Source: Burkholderia stabilis (GTDB lineage Bacteria; Pseudomonadota; Gammaproteobacteria; Burkholderiales; Burkholderiaceae). From it: DNA of 64,000 nt. The notes under the pieces are model-generated. The model was not told where the DNA came from, made no database searches, and worked only from the letters and a program-made list of their open reading frames with translations. The DNA is taken from assembly GCF_001742165.1 (NCBI RefSeq), contig NZ_CP016443.1:2294001-2358000 (forward strand). The letters are read 5' to 3'. Of the stretch, positions 53,069 through 61,418 are shown piece after piece. Numbering within the stretch: position 1 is the first letter of the stretch; each line of letters begins with the position of its first letter. Both the position numbers and the translations under genes were made by a program.

Positions 53069-54213
53069 TACAAGGACCTCATGGATGTCACCCAGCGATC
53101 GGGGTTGTGCCGGATCGACTTTTGATAGACGGACAACGTGGCGTCGACGAACTTGTCGAACGAGAACTCGCGGTCGCCCTTGAGCAGCGCGCAACGTCCC
53201 ATCGCGCGCACGCAGCCCGGTTCGCGCACGATCGCGCGCAGGATCGCCTTGATCGCCTCGGGCTCGCGCGGCGGAACGACCCATCCGTCCACGCCCGGCT
53301 CGACGTTTTCGGGCAGGCCGCCCACGCGCGTGACGATCGCGGGGCAGCCCAGCGACATCGCTTCGCGGCACGCGTACGACAGGCTCTCGTGGTACGACAG
53401 CACGAACGACACGTCGATGATCGAGAACGGAGCCGATACGTCGTCGATCCGCCCGGTGAACGCGGTGCGCGACGCCATGCCGTGCCGCGCGATCTGCTCG
53501 CGCTGCTCGCCGGACGGCTCCGCGCCGACCAGCAGCACGCGAAATCGCTCGCGCTCGCGTTCGGGCAGGCGGCCGAGCGCCGCGATCAGGTCCATCCAGC
53601 CTTTTTCCGGCGCGGTGCCGGCGCTGCTGCCCAGGACGATCGCGTTTGCGCCGGACGGCCCGAACAGCGCGATCTTGCGGCGGCGGATCTCGTCGCCGGC
53701 CAGTCGCTCCGCGGCCGGCCGGCGCACGCCGTGCTTGACGACCGTGACCTTGCCGTACGGCGACCGCAGCGCGAGCATGCTCGCCACGTAGTCGCTGACC
53801 GCGATGGTGTGATCCGTCGCGAGCCGGGCGCGCAGCAGATTGCCGAAGCTGTCGGCGCGATACGTGTTGTGCTTGGTGAGGACGACCGCGGGCCGATGTC
53901 GGCACCCGAGCAGCGCGAGCATCACCTGCCGATGATCGGCGGACCCGTTGACGTGGATGATGTCGAAGCGCTCGGCGGCGATCCGCTGGCGCAGCCGGGC
54001 GAGCTCCGTGTACAGCCGGTTCCAGCGCGGCTTGAATTCCATGTCGAAGATGGCCACGTCGGGGTTGTCCTTCAACAGTCGCGACAGGCGGCTTCCTTCC
54101 GGCGACGCGACGGTCACGCGGTGATGCCGGCTCATCTCGGCGGCGAGATCGCGGACGTAGGTATCCTGGCCGCCGCCGTAGTCGCCATGGAAGTTGGTGT
54201 ACAGAATGTTCAT
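53068..54213 (-). CDS. Glycosyltransferase family 4
   Basis: A 381-residue GT-B enzyme. The N-terminal lobe begins MNILYTNFHGDYGGGQDTYVRDLAAEM; the nucleotide-sugar lobe has VLGSSAGTAPEKGWMDLIAALGRL and the GT4 donor motif LSYHESLSYACREAMSLGCPAIVTRVGGLPENVE. It adds a sugar to a growing cell-surface glycan. It is the first gene of an overlapping three-gene operon. A GTG one codon before the ATG is possible. Confidence 0.93.
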   Translation of the reverse strand: MNILYTNFHGDYGGGQDTYVRDLAAEMSRHHRVTVASPEGSRLSRLLKDNPDVAIFDMEFKPRWNRLYTELARLRQRIAAERFDIIHVNGSADHRQVMLALLGCRHRPAVVLTKHNTYRADSFGNLLRARLATDHTIAVSDYVASMLALRSPYGKVTVVKHGVRRPAAERLAGDEIRRRKIALFGPSGANAIVLGSSAGTAPEKGWMDLIAALGRLPERERERFRVLLVGAEPSGEQREQIARHGMASRTAFTGRIDDVSAPFSIIDVSFVLSYHESLSYACREAMSLGCPAIVTRVGGLPENVEPGVDGWVVPPREPEAIKAILRAIVREPGCVRAMGRCALLKGDREFSFDKFVDATLSVYQKSIRHNPDRWVTSMRSL

Positions 54214-54759
54214 CACGATGCCGGTTTTCCCGTCGATTCATTGGGAGGACTGCTTATGAAACGAACGACTCGCCCTGTCTGGAACAACGACTCGAACACG
54301 GTTGCGCGTTCCCGGCGTGCGATGGCGCGATGACGCCCGGGCACGCCGGCAACACGAAACATTTCGTAATATTACAGATTGGTTACGTGGCGTAGTGTCG
54401 AGCTCTGCGCATCTTTGTGAGAATGTGTCGCGATCGTCAGCCTGTGTCGCCGTTTGTCGGCGCGGGCGGTCTGTGCGGCCGGATCGAAGCCGGGTCGAAG
54501 CGCCCGACGCCCGTTCGCGCCGCTCGGCGGGATCGCGACAAAACGTGCCTTTCCTGTGCGGGATGGACGCAGATAACCCGCACCTGCTTTCAGATTTGAA
54601 AGCAGGTGCACCAATTGCGTTAGAATGCCCCCCCTGTCCGCCATGGCGACCGCCGGAAGCGGGCGCGTCGCGCCCATTGCGGCATGGTTTTCGGTTCGCA
54701 GCCGGGCACGAATGATTCGCCAGCCGTTGGAAACACACGCCTTGTAATTTGGATTGCTA
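54214..54759. other. Upstream region of the glycan operon and of the symporter gene
   Basis: A 546 bp divergent region with no supported gene. It holds a GTAATATTAC palindrome (54366-54375) and, nearer the symporter, a perfect hairpin and a possible TAGAAT -10 element (54621-54626). Confidence 0.5.
54580..54609. promoter_or_regulatory. Perfect 13 bp inverted repeat upstream of the symporter gene
   Basis: GCACCTGCTTTCA and TGAAAGCAGGTGC flank a 4 base loop GATT. No T run follows, so it is unlike a simple terminator. TTGAAA in the right arm (54596-54601) could act as a -35 element to TAGAAT 19 bp downstream, so the palindrome may be an operator overlapping the promoter. Confidence 0.55.
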
Positions 54760-56061
54760 ATGAAGAAGAAGCACAACATTACCAAGTACATCGTTGTCGC
54801 GATGATTCTTGGTATCGCAGTGGGTTACGCGTGTCACAGCGCGTTTCCCGACCCGAAGATGGCCAAGGAAGTCGCGGGCTACGTATCGTTGCTGTCCGAC
54901 GTGTTCCTGCGCCTGATCAAGATGATCATTGCGCCGCTGGTATTCGCGACGCTGACCGTCGGCATCGCGCAGATGGGTGACGGCAGCGCGGTGGGACGCG
55001 TGGGCATCAAGGCGTTCGGCTGGTTCTTCATCGCGTCGTTCACGTCGTTGCTGCTCGGCTTGCTGACCGCGACGATCCTGCAGCCGGGCAGCCACCTGAG
55101 CCTGCCGTTGCCGGCTTCCGATGCGACCCTCAACCTGAAGACGGGTGCGTTCACGCTGAAGGATTTCGTAGTCCACCTGGTGCCGAAATCGATCGCCGAG
55201 GCAATGGCGAACAACGAAATCCTGCAGATCGTCGTGTTCTCGATCTTCTTCGGTACCGCGCTGTCCGCGCTCGGCGAATCGGGCAAGCGCCTGACCGGCG
55301 TGATCGACGATCTCGCGCAAGTGATGCTGCGCGTGACGAGCGCGGTGATGTGGTTCGCGCCCGTCGCGGTGTTCGCCGCGCTGGCGTCGACGATCACGAC
55401 CGAAGGGCTCGGCATCCTGCTCACGTTCGCGAAGTTCATGGCGAGCTTCTATCTGGCGCTCGCGCTGCTGTGGGGCGTGCTGACGCTCGCCGGCGTGACG
55501 TTCCTCGGCAAGCGCGCGTTCACGCTGATCCGGCTGATCCGCGAGCCGTTCCTGCTGTCGTTCGCGACGGCGAGCTCCGAAGCCGCGTATCCGAAGCTGC
55601 TGGACGCGCTCGACCGCTTCGGCGTGAACCGCAAGATCTCGAGCTTCGTGCTGCCGATCGGCTATTCGTTCAACCTCGACGGGTCGATGATGTACTGCAC
55701 GTTCGCGGTGCTGTTCATCGCGCAGGTGTACGGCATCCACTTGCCGCTGGGCACGCAGATCACGATGCTGTTGCTGCTGATGGTGACGTCGAAGGGGATG
55801 GCCGGCGTGCCGCGCGCATCGCTGGTCGTGATCGCGGCGACGCTCAACCAGTTCAACATGCCCGAAGCGGGGTTGCTGCTGATCATGGGCGTCGACATGT
55901 TCCTCGACATGGGGCGCTCGGCCACCAATGCGGTCGGCAACTCGATCGCGGCGGCTGTCGTCGCCAAGTGGGAAGGCCAGCTCGACGAGCCGCGCGACGA
56001 CGATCCGGACGGCGGGCGCGCAATGCAGGTGAAGGTGCCGGAGACGTCGGCATCGGCATGA
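54760..56061 (+). CDS. Dicarboxylate/amino-acid:cation symporter (DAACS, GltP/DctA family)
   Basis: A 433-residue inner-membrane symporter. ATG 54760 is used; a TTG two codons upstream is also in frame. Family motifs are LIKMIIAPLVFATLTVGIAQMG, FATASSEAAYPKLLDALDRFG (the SSSE-like hairpin), PIGYSFNLDGSMMYCTFAVLFIAQ and MGVDMFLDMGRSATNAVGNSIAAAVVAKW. These bind the substrate and Na+ or H+. The AYPKLL sequence and NLDGSMMY differ from DctA of E. coli, so glutamate/aspartate or C4-dicarboxylate are both possible. A strong terminator follows. Confidence 0.92.
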   Translation: MKKKHNITKYIVVAMILGIAVGYACHSAFPDPKMAKEVAGYVSLLSDVFLRLIKMIIAPLVFATLTVGIAQMGDGSAVGRVGIKAFGWFFIASFTSLLLGLLTATILQPGSHLSLPLPASDATLNLKTGAFTLKDFVVHLVPKSIAEAMANNEILQIVVFSIFFGTALSALGESGKRLTGVIDDLAQVMLRVTSAVMWFAPVAVFAALASTITTEGLGILLTFAKFMASFYLALALLWGVLTLAGVTFLGKRAFTLIRLIREPFLLSFATASSEAAYPKLLDALDRFGVNRKISSFVLPIGYSFNLDGSMMYCTFAVLFIAQVYGIHLPLGTQITMLLLLMVTSKGMAGVPRASLVVIAATLNQFNMPEAGLLLIMGVDMFLDMGRSATNAVGNSIAAAVVAKWEGQLDEPRDDDPDGGRAMQVKVPETSASA

Positions 56062-56114
56062 TGCGCGGCAACGCGGCCGCAACGGCACGCGGCCTGCCTG
56101 CACGGTAAATGATG

Positions 56115-56161
56115 ATCGCCGGCCCGGATCCGCAACGGATTCGGGCCGGCGATTTGTTTTT
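56115..56161 (+). terminator. Rho-independent terminator of the symporter gene
   Basis: An 18 bp stem (ATCGCCGGCCCGGATCCG against CGGATTCGGGCCGGCGAT, with one G-T type mismatch) and a CAA loop are followed by TTGTTTTT, 53 bp after the stop. Confidence 0.93.
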
Positions 56162-56582
56162 GATGCGGTGATGCAGCATGACCGGCGGCGGCGTTCGCCG
56201 ATTCTCCGCAAAAGGCATTTTCAGTTTCAATATATCGTCGTCGAACGCGCGGCGATATTCCCGCAGGCGACGGCCTGACTTTCCCCATTCCCGATCGAAT
56301 GCGCGAGTGAACATTCACTGTCGCGTCGTTGCGCGCCGCTTCCACTGGCGCTGCGCGCGAAGCCGAACCGGTGAAATGCGTATCCGCGCAAACCGGACGG
56401 TCCGCAATTTTTTTCGATTTATATAGCGCTATTCTCGCCCTGCTCATTATCGGCATCACGCGGCACGCAATTACCGACTGCGCCAGATGATTCAGGGAAG
56501 AATTTACGGATCGCGGATGTCAAGCCGTCTGGCCGGCCGACCCCTCATGTGAATGTTTGCATCATTCAGGAGAGCATCCGTC
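56162..56582. other. Intergenic region before the beta-propeller gene
   Basis: No gene is supported. Around 56405-56435 the sequence becomes AT-rich and contains the palindrome ATAGCGCTAT (56423-56432). GGAGAGC lies just before the next ATG. Confidence 0.5.
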
Positions 56583-58517
56583 ATGGTCGCCAGACAACGC
56601 ATTCAGGCCGCGCTTCTCGCCGCGGCGATCGCCGCGATTGCGCCTGCCACGCCCGCCCGCAACACTACCGACTGGCTCGCGAACACGTACGGCACGCTGG
56701 CGGCCCACGTCGGCAATGTCGCGCGTTCGATGTGGGTCGCGCCCGAAGGCGTCATTTATACGGCGTCGATGTGGGACGAAGACGAAGGCGGCGTCGCGAT
56801 CTACCAGAACGGCAAGAGCGTCGGCTCGATCGGCACGCATTCCGAATTCCAGGGCAGCGCGATCACCGGCAACGCAACGTCGCTGTTCGTCGCATTGCAG
56901 CCCGGGAAAACATACGGCAGCGGCGCGGTCGGGCGTTACAGCCGCGCCACGAAGTATCGCGATCGCGTTATCCAGGTCAGCGCGGCGACCAACCAGCCGC
57001 GTATCGACGTCGTCACCGGGCTCGCGACGGCCGGCTCGCTGCTCTATGCCAGCGACTTCTACGGCAATCGCGTGCGGGTGTTCACCACCGACGGCGTGTG
57101 GCAGCGCGACATCAACGTGTCGAGCCCGGGCGCGCTCGCGGTGGATGGCGCGGGCAACGTGTGGGTCGCGCAGAAGCGTGCGGGCTCGGTCGTCGGCTTC
57201 AGCCCCGCCGGCGCGCTGCTGAACACGATCCGGATGCCGGCCGGGTCGCAGCCGTCGGCGTTGTATTTCGATGCGGCGGCCGGGCAGTTGCTGGTCGGCG
57301 ACGAAGGCCCCGATATGAACATCAAACGCTATGCGGTGTCGGGCCGGCCCGCACTGGCCGGCACGTTCGGCGTGCGCGGCGGTTATCTCGACACGACGAC
57401 CGGCATCAAGGGGCAGGTCGGCGCGCAGCGCTTCACGCGCATCGCCGGGCTCGGCAAGGACACCGGCGGCAACCTCTACGTGCTAAACAACCCGTGGGGC
57501 GGCAGCTGGGATCTCGGCCGCAACGGCGCGACCGACATTCATGCGTACGGCAGCGCCGGCAGCCTGCGCTGGACGCTGCAGTCGCTGAACTTCGAAGGCA
57601 TCGCCGCGCCGGACCCGGTCACGGACGGCGCGCTGTTCTATGGCGGCACGCACATCTACAGCGGCGGCGCGGGCGGCACGTTCGTCGCGAACACCGTCGA
57701 TCCGTTCGCGTACCCGTCGGACCCGCGCATCAACATGAGCGACACGCAGCGCGACGAGCATTTCGGGCTGCTCACGTCGGTCGGCGCGAACCGGATTCTC
57801 GTCGCGGCGGGCCAGAATCCGCCGGTCCTGTACTTCTTCCATTTCAACGCGGCGAACGGCTACATCGCGATTCCGGACGGATCGATCCCGGGCCCCGCGT
57901 TCAACACGACGCAGCGCGTGACGGGCGGCTTCAGCATCGACAGCAAGGGCGGCGTGTGGGCCGGCCTCGACAAGACCGGCGCGATCACCCACTACCCGCT
58001 GACCGGCTTCGACGCGAGCGGCAAGCCGTCGTGGGGGCCGGGCGTCGCGACCCGCATTCCCGCCAGCATTCAGCCGCTGACGCGCATCGTCTACCTCGCG
58101 GACAGCGACACGATGGTGCTCGCGCAGGGCGCCGTCGGGACCAACGACTGGACGTCGATCGGCACGCGCATCGAGGTGTATCACGGCTGGAGCGCGGGCA
58201 ACACGACCCGGCCGGACCCGGTGATCACGCTGCCGCACAGCGGCGCGAAATCGATCGACGCGGCCGGCAACCACCTGTTCGTCGGCTACTGGTTCAGCAG
58301 CAGCGGGCCGCTGTGGCCGAACGTCGACGCGTTCAACCTCACGACGGGCAGCCTCGACACCACGCTGGTCAACGCGAGCCCCGCGACCGTGGACACCAGC
58401 AGCGCGATCGACGCGATGTACAGCATCCGCGCGTTTCGCCGCTCGAACGGCGAGTACGTGGTGACGAAGAACAACGTGAAGGGAAACAGCATCACCGTGT
58501 ATCGGTGGACGCCTTGA
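56583..58517 (+). CDS. Secreted NHL-type beta-propeller protein, 644 residues
   Basis: The ATG at 56583 follows AGGAGAGC. The N-terminus is a signal peptide (MVARQRIQAALLAAAIAAIA, cut near APATPA). The rest is built from repeated propeller blades of the form VDGAGNVWVAQKRAGSVVGFSPAGALLNTI, TGGNLYVLNNPWGG, SKGGVWAGLDKTGAITHYPLTGF and DAAGNHLFVGYWF. Such proteins are periplasmic or extracellular, and some bind sugars or act as lyases or lactonases; no catalytic residues can be named. It stands alone, so its role is unknown. Confidence 0.8.
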   Translation: MVARQRIQAALLAAAIAAIAPATPARNTTDWLANTYGTLAAHVGNVARSMWVAPEGVIYTASMWDEDEGGVAIYQNGKSVGSIGTHSEFQGSAITGNATSLFVALQPGKTYGSGAVGRYSRATKYRDRVIQVSAATNQPRIDVVTGLATAGSLLYASDFYGNRVRVFTTDGVWQRDINVSSPGALAVDGAGNVWVAQKRAGSVVGFSPAGALLNTIRMPAGSQPSALYFDAAAGQLLVGDEGPDMNIKRYAVSGRPALAGTFGVRGGYLDTTTGIKGQVGAQRFTRIAGLGKDTGGNLYVLNNPWGGSWDLGRNGATDIHAYGSAGSLRWTLQSLNFEGIAAPDPVTDGALFYGGTHIYSGGAGGTFVANTVDPFAYPSDPRINMSDTQRDEHFGLLTSVGANRILVAAGQNPPVLYFFHFNAANGYIAIPDGSIPGPAFNTTQRVTGGFSIDSKGGVWAGLDKTGAITHYPLTGFDASGKPSWGPGVATRIPASIQPLTRIVYLADSDTMVLAQGAVGTNDWTSIGTRIEVYHGWSAGNTTRPDPVITLPHSGAKSIDAAGNHLFVGYWFSSSGPLWPNVDAFNLTTGSLDTTLVNASPATVDTSSAIDAMYSIRAFRRSNGEYVVTKNNVKGNSITVYRWTP

Positions 58518-58736
58518 CGATGGCAGCGGCCGGCATCGACCGCGCATGCCGGCCGCTGCGCCGGCGGCGCGCTGGCGAGGCGACGACGGCGTTCGTCGCG
58601 CCGTCGCGGGGGTTCCGCACCGGGCGCGCGTATCCGCGCGCGTGACGGAACGCGCGTGCAACGCGCGCGTCGCCGCCTCGGGCGGCCTTCCCCAACGTCC
58701 CGACGCAGGAATCCGGTTCCGGGCACAATGACAGCG

Positions 58737-58798
58737 GCGCGGGCAGCGGCTGCCCGCGCACGTGAGAACTTGCGCGGCAACCCCCTGCCGCGTTTTTT
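58737..58798 (+). terminator. Two hairpins ending in T6 just before the parvulin gene
   Basis: A 10 bp stem GCGCGGGCAG / CTGCCCGCGC with loop CGG (58737-58759) is followed by a 7 bp stem CGCGGCA / TGCCGCG (58773-58792) and TTTTTT (58793-58798). The T run ends 20 bp before the parvulin ATG at 58819. It may end the propeller transcript, or act as a leader attenuator for the parvulin. Confidence 0.75.
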
Positions 58799-58818
58799 GA
58801 GCCCGAAGCGACGAAACG

Positions 58819-59649
58819 ATGATGAAGAAAACGACACCGAACCGCCTGTTGCTGATTGCCGCGCTGGCCGGCGTGCTGAGCGGCCCCGTCCATGCGCAGA
58901 CGGCCGCGGCCGTTGCGACGGTCAATGGCACGGCGATCACGCAGGCGGACGTCGACACGCTGCTGCGCGCGTCCGGGCAGCCCGATTCGCCGCAGGTCCG
59001 CCAGGCGATCAAGAACCAGTTGATCACGCGCGTGCTGGTTCAGCAGGCGGCCGAGAAGGCGAATTACGGCGACAAACCCGAGGTCAAGGCGGCGGTGCAG
59101 CAGGCGAAGGTGAACGCCGAGGTGCAGCTGTACCTGCGCGACAACGTGAAGCCCGAGCCGGTGACCGACGAGCAGGTCAAGGCGCGTTACGACGAACTCG
59201 TCGCGGCGCTCGGCAAAAACGAATACAAGCCGCGCCTGATCGTCGTCAAGGACCCGGTGACGGCCGCGACCGTGCTGAGCGAGCTGAAGTCGGGCAAGTC
59301 GTTCGAGGGGCTGGCGCGTCAGTACAGCATGGCGCCGAGCCGCGATACCGGCGGCGAGCTGCCGTGGGTAAGCTTCCACACGCCGGCGGCGGAGGGTAAG
59401 ACAGGCGGGTTGCCGCTGCCGGTTGCTCAGGCGATCGAGAAGCTGACGGTCGGCGCCGCGACGAAGGATTCGATTCCGGTCGACGGCGTGCGCGCAATCG
59501 TGAAGCTGGATGCGAAGCGGCCGACGCAGGTACCGGGCTTCGAGACCGCGAAGCCCGCGCTTCAGCAGCAACTGCAGGCGATCGCCGTCGAGAAGGCGAG
59601 CGCGCAGATGATCGGCAATTTGCTGAAGGACGCGAAGATCACGCAATAA
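58819..59649 (+). CDS. Periplasmic peptidyl-prolyl isomerase, parvulin/PpiC type
   Basis: A 276-residue protein with a signal peptide (MMKKTTPNRLLLIAALAGVL, cut after GPVHA). The SurA-like N-terminal helical part has VATVNGTAITQADVDTLLRA and IKNQLITRVLVQQAAEKANYGDKPEV. The rotamase domain runs from about 130 to 235 (YKPRLIVVKDPVTAATVLSELKSGKSFEGLARQYSMAPSRDTGGELPWV). It helps fold periplasmic or outer-membrane proteins. The T6 terminator-like leader sits directly upstream. Confidence 0.9.
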   Translation: MMKKTTPNRLLLIAALAGVLSGPVHAQTAAAVATVNGTAITQADVDTLLRASGQPDSPQVRQAIKNQLITRVLVQQAAEKANYGDKPEVKAAVQQAKVNAEVQLYLRDNVKPEPVTDEQVKARYDELVAALGKNEYKPRLIVVKDPVTAATVLSELKSGKSFEGLARQYSMAPSRDTGGELPWVSFHTPAAEGKTGGLPLPVAQAIEKLTVGAATKDSIPVDGVRAIVKLDAKRPTQVPGFETAKPALQQQLQAIAVEKASAQMIGNLLKDAKITQ

Positions 59650-59671
59650 TGCCGCGTCGACACGTGAAGCG

Positions 59672-60109
59672 TCACGCGCGCCAGACGAGGCTCGTACTCG
59701 TTTCCGTCTCCGCTGCGGGCCGGAAGCCGAGTCGTTCGTAGAGGCGCCGCGCCGGGTTGCCGTGCAGCACGCTGAGCGACACGGGCACGTTCTCGCGTGC
59801 CGCGTCGCTCAGCAATTCGCGCAGCACGGCCTCGCCGATGCCCCGGCCCTGGCGGGCGGGGAGAATCTGAATCTGATGCACGTGCCATTCGTCGGCGGCG
59901 CGCGTCACCTTGAGCAGGCCGATCGCTTCGGCGCCTTCGCAGACGATCAACGCATCGTCGAAGTGCGCGCGGATGCGTTGGTCGTGCGCGTCGTCGTCGG
60001 TCGGTTCGCCGACCCGTTGCAGGTGCTCGGTCATCGTGAGTTTGCGCAGCGCGAGCAGGAACGGCATGTCTTCCAACGAGGCAGCGCGCAGACGGATCAT
60101 CGGTTTCAT
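59672..60109 (-). CDS. GNAT-family N-acetyltransferase
   Basis: A 145-residue acetyltransferase. ATG 60109 gives MKPMIRLRAASLEDMPFLLALRKL; 60100 is an alternative. The acetyl-CoA motif is VHQIQILPARQGRGIGEAVLRELLSDA (R/Q-x2-G-x-G/A). The end LSVLHGNPARRLYERLGFRPAAETETSTSL is typical of the RimI/YjaB-like group. The substrate is unknown. It converges with the parvulin gene. Confidence 0.9.
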   Translation of the reverse strand: MKPMIRLRAASLEDMPFLLALRKLTMTEHLQRVGEPTDDDAHDQRIRAHFDDALIVCEGAEAIGLLKVTRAADEWHVHQIQILPARQGRGIGEAVLRELLSDAARENVPVSLSVLHGNPARRLYERLGFRPAAETETSTSLVWRA

Positions 60110-60152
60110 GATGGACGAGAGGGGGCGTTGAGCGCCTGGACTTCGACGCGGA

Positions 60153-61109
60153 TCACAGGCCGGGCAACTGAATCTGCAACCCGGCCGGGCGATGTTCGAG
60201 GACATCCGTGACTTCGTATTCGGTTTTTGCCCCGTCCGAAGTTTGCCATTGCTGCATACGGACATTGCACAGGAGCACGTCTCCCTTGCTGAAGCTGATC
60301 TGGCTGTTGTTGACGCGCGACAGGAAGCCGGCATCCGTGATCGCCGCATGAATCGTCGACGTGCCGTCGTACAGCCGCCACTTGTTGTCGTCCTTGAACG
60401 CGAGCGACACGATCGAGAACGCCATCTTGCGATGCTCGTCGAGCAGGAGCGTGTCGGTTGGCTCGGGCGCGTGAAACCACGCAATTTCGTGGCGGGCGAC
60501 CGTCTCGAACACTTCCGTATCGGTGCCAGCCGCGAAAATCTCAATGCCTTCGCGTGCGAGCGGCGCGAGAACCTGCGCGGTTGCGTGGCGAACGCGGACG
60601 TCGCGCAGCAGCGTGAGGACGGGCAGGTCGATTTCGAGTTCGTCGCCCTCGACCTGCAGCACCGCCGTATGGTCCCGCATCCGCACCTGCCGGATCTCGC
60701 GCCCGCGCAGCCATTTGAGGACGGCGAAGAGCCCTTTGCGCGCCTTGGGTGCGGCGATGCCGAGCGCGGTCAGGATCGTGACCGCATTGGCGAGCGCCGT
60801 GCCTTCGTTGCCGCTCAGCATGTCGCGCATGCGGCCGAGCAGCGAGGTCGCCAGCGTGAAGTCGATGCCGAAGCTGCCGGTCTTGAAGCTGCCGCGCACG
60901 TTCACCTGCGGCCGGACCTGATCGCCGCACAGTGCGCGCGTCGACGCGTCGAGTAAATCGCCGAATGCAAGCAGCGCGGGCGCGAGTTCGCGCACGTCCA
61001 TCTCGGACGATTCGAGCGCGGGCCCGTCGTACGTGACGCGAAATCGGCTCATTGCATCGAAGGGGCCGACATCGGCCGGGCCGGGACTGTTTCCATGATG
61101 TGTAGACAT
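60153..61109 (-). CDS. Hypothetical protein, 318 residues
   Basis: A soluble protein with clear coding bias; the start may instead be ATG 61052 (MSRFRVTYDGPALESSEMDV). It contains ELAPALLAFGDLLDASTRALCGDQ, a likely dimerisation helix, RGSFKTGSFGIDFTLATSLLGRMRDMLSG, a hydrophobic helix AVTILTALGIAAPKARKGLFAVLKWLRG and the beta-rich KWRLYDGTSTIHAAITDAGFLSRVNNSQISFSKGDVLLCNVRMQQW. Similar proteins are known to me only as unnamed hypotheticals. No function is proposed. Confidence 0.8.
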   Translation of the reverse strand: MSTHHGNSPGPADVGPFDAMSRFRVTYDGPALESSEMDVRELAPALLAFGDLLDASTRALCGDQVRPQVNVRGSFKTGSFGIDFTLATSLLGRMRDMLSGNEGTALANAVTILTALGIAAPKARKGLFAVLKWLRGREIRQVRMRDHTAVLQVEGDELEIDLPVLTLLRDVRVRHATAQVLAPLAREGIEIFAAGTDTEVFETVARHEIAWFHAPEPTDTLLLDEHRKMAFSIVSLAFKDDNKWRLYDGTSTIHAAITDAGFLSRVNNSQISFSKGDVLLCNVRMQQWQTSDGAKTEYEVTDVLEHRPAGLQIQLPGL

Positions 61110-61418
61110 GCGGGATGTGGGCTGGAGAAGTGGACGATACCCGAAACGAGCGCTTTCGAATGTCTTTCATGGTAGGGCCGAACGACCGGCTGCACGCGAT
61201 TTTGGCCATCCGGACAAGACGGCAGGCGGACGTGTCCCGATAGCGTCCGGCAAGCCACGAACTTTTCCGATATTTTCCCGGTCACAACCGTCAGCTTGCG
61301 GGCATGCCGGCGCCCCGAATGCGCCTCCGGCACCCGGTATTCCCCCGCCCGCCGCGTCCGCATATCATTCGCACATCGCGCACCTGCAGGCCGCAGGCGC
61401 AGCACACAGGGATTCCCG
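61110..61418. other. Divergent intergenic region, nothing recognised
   Basis: A 309 bp region between the hypothetical protein and MASE1 gene starts. It presumably holds both promoters. Confidence 0.5.
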
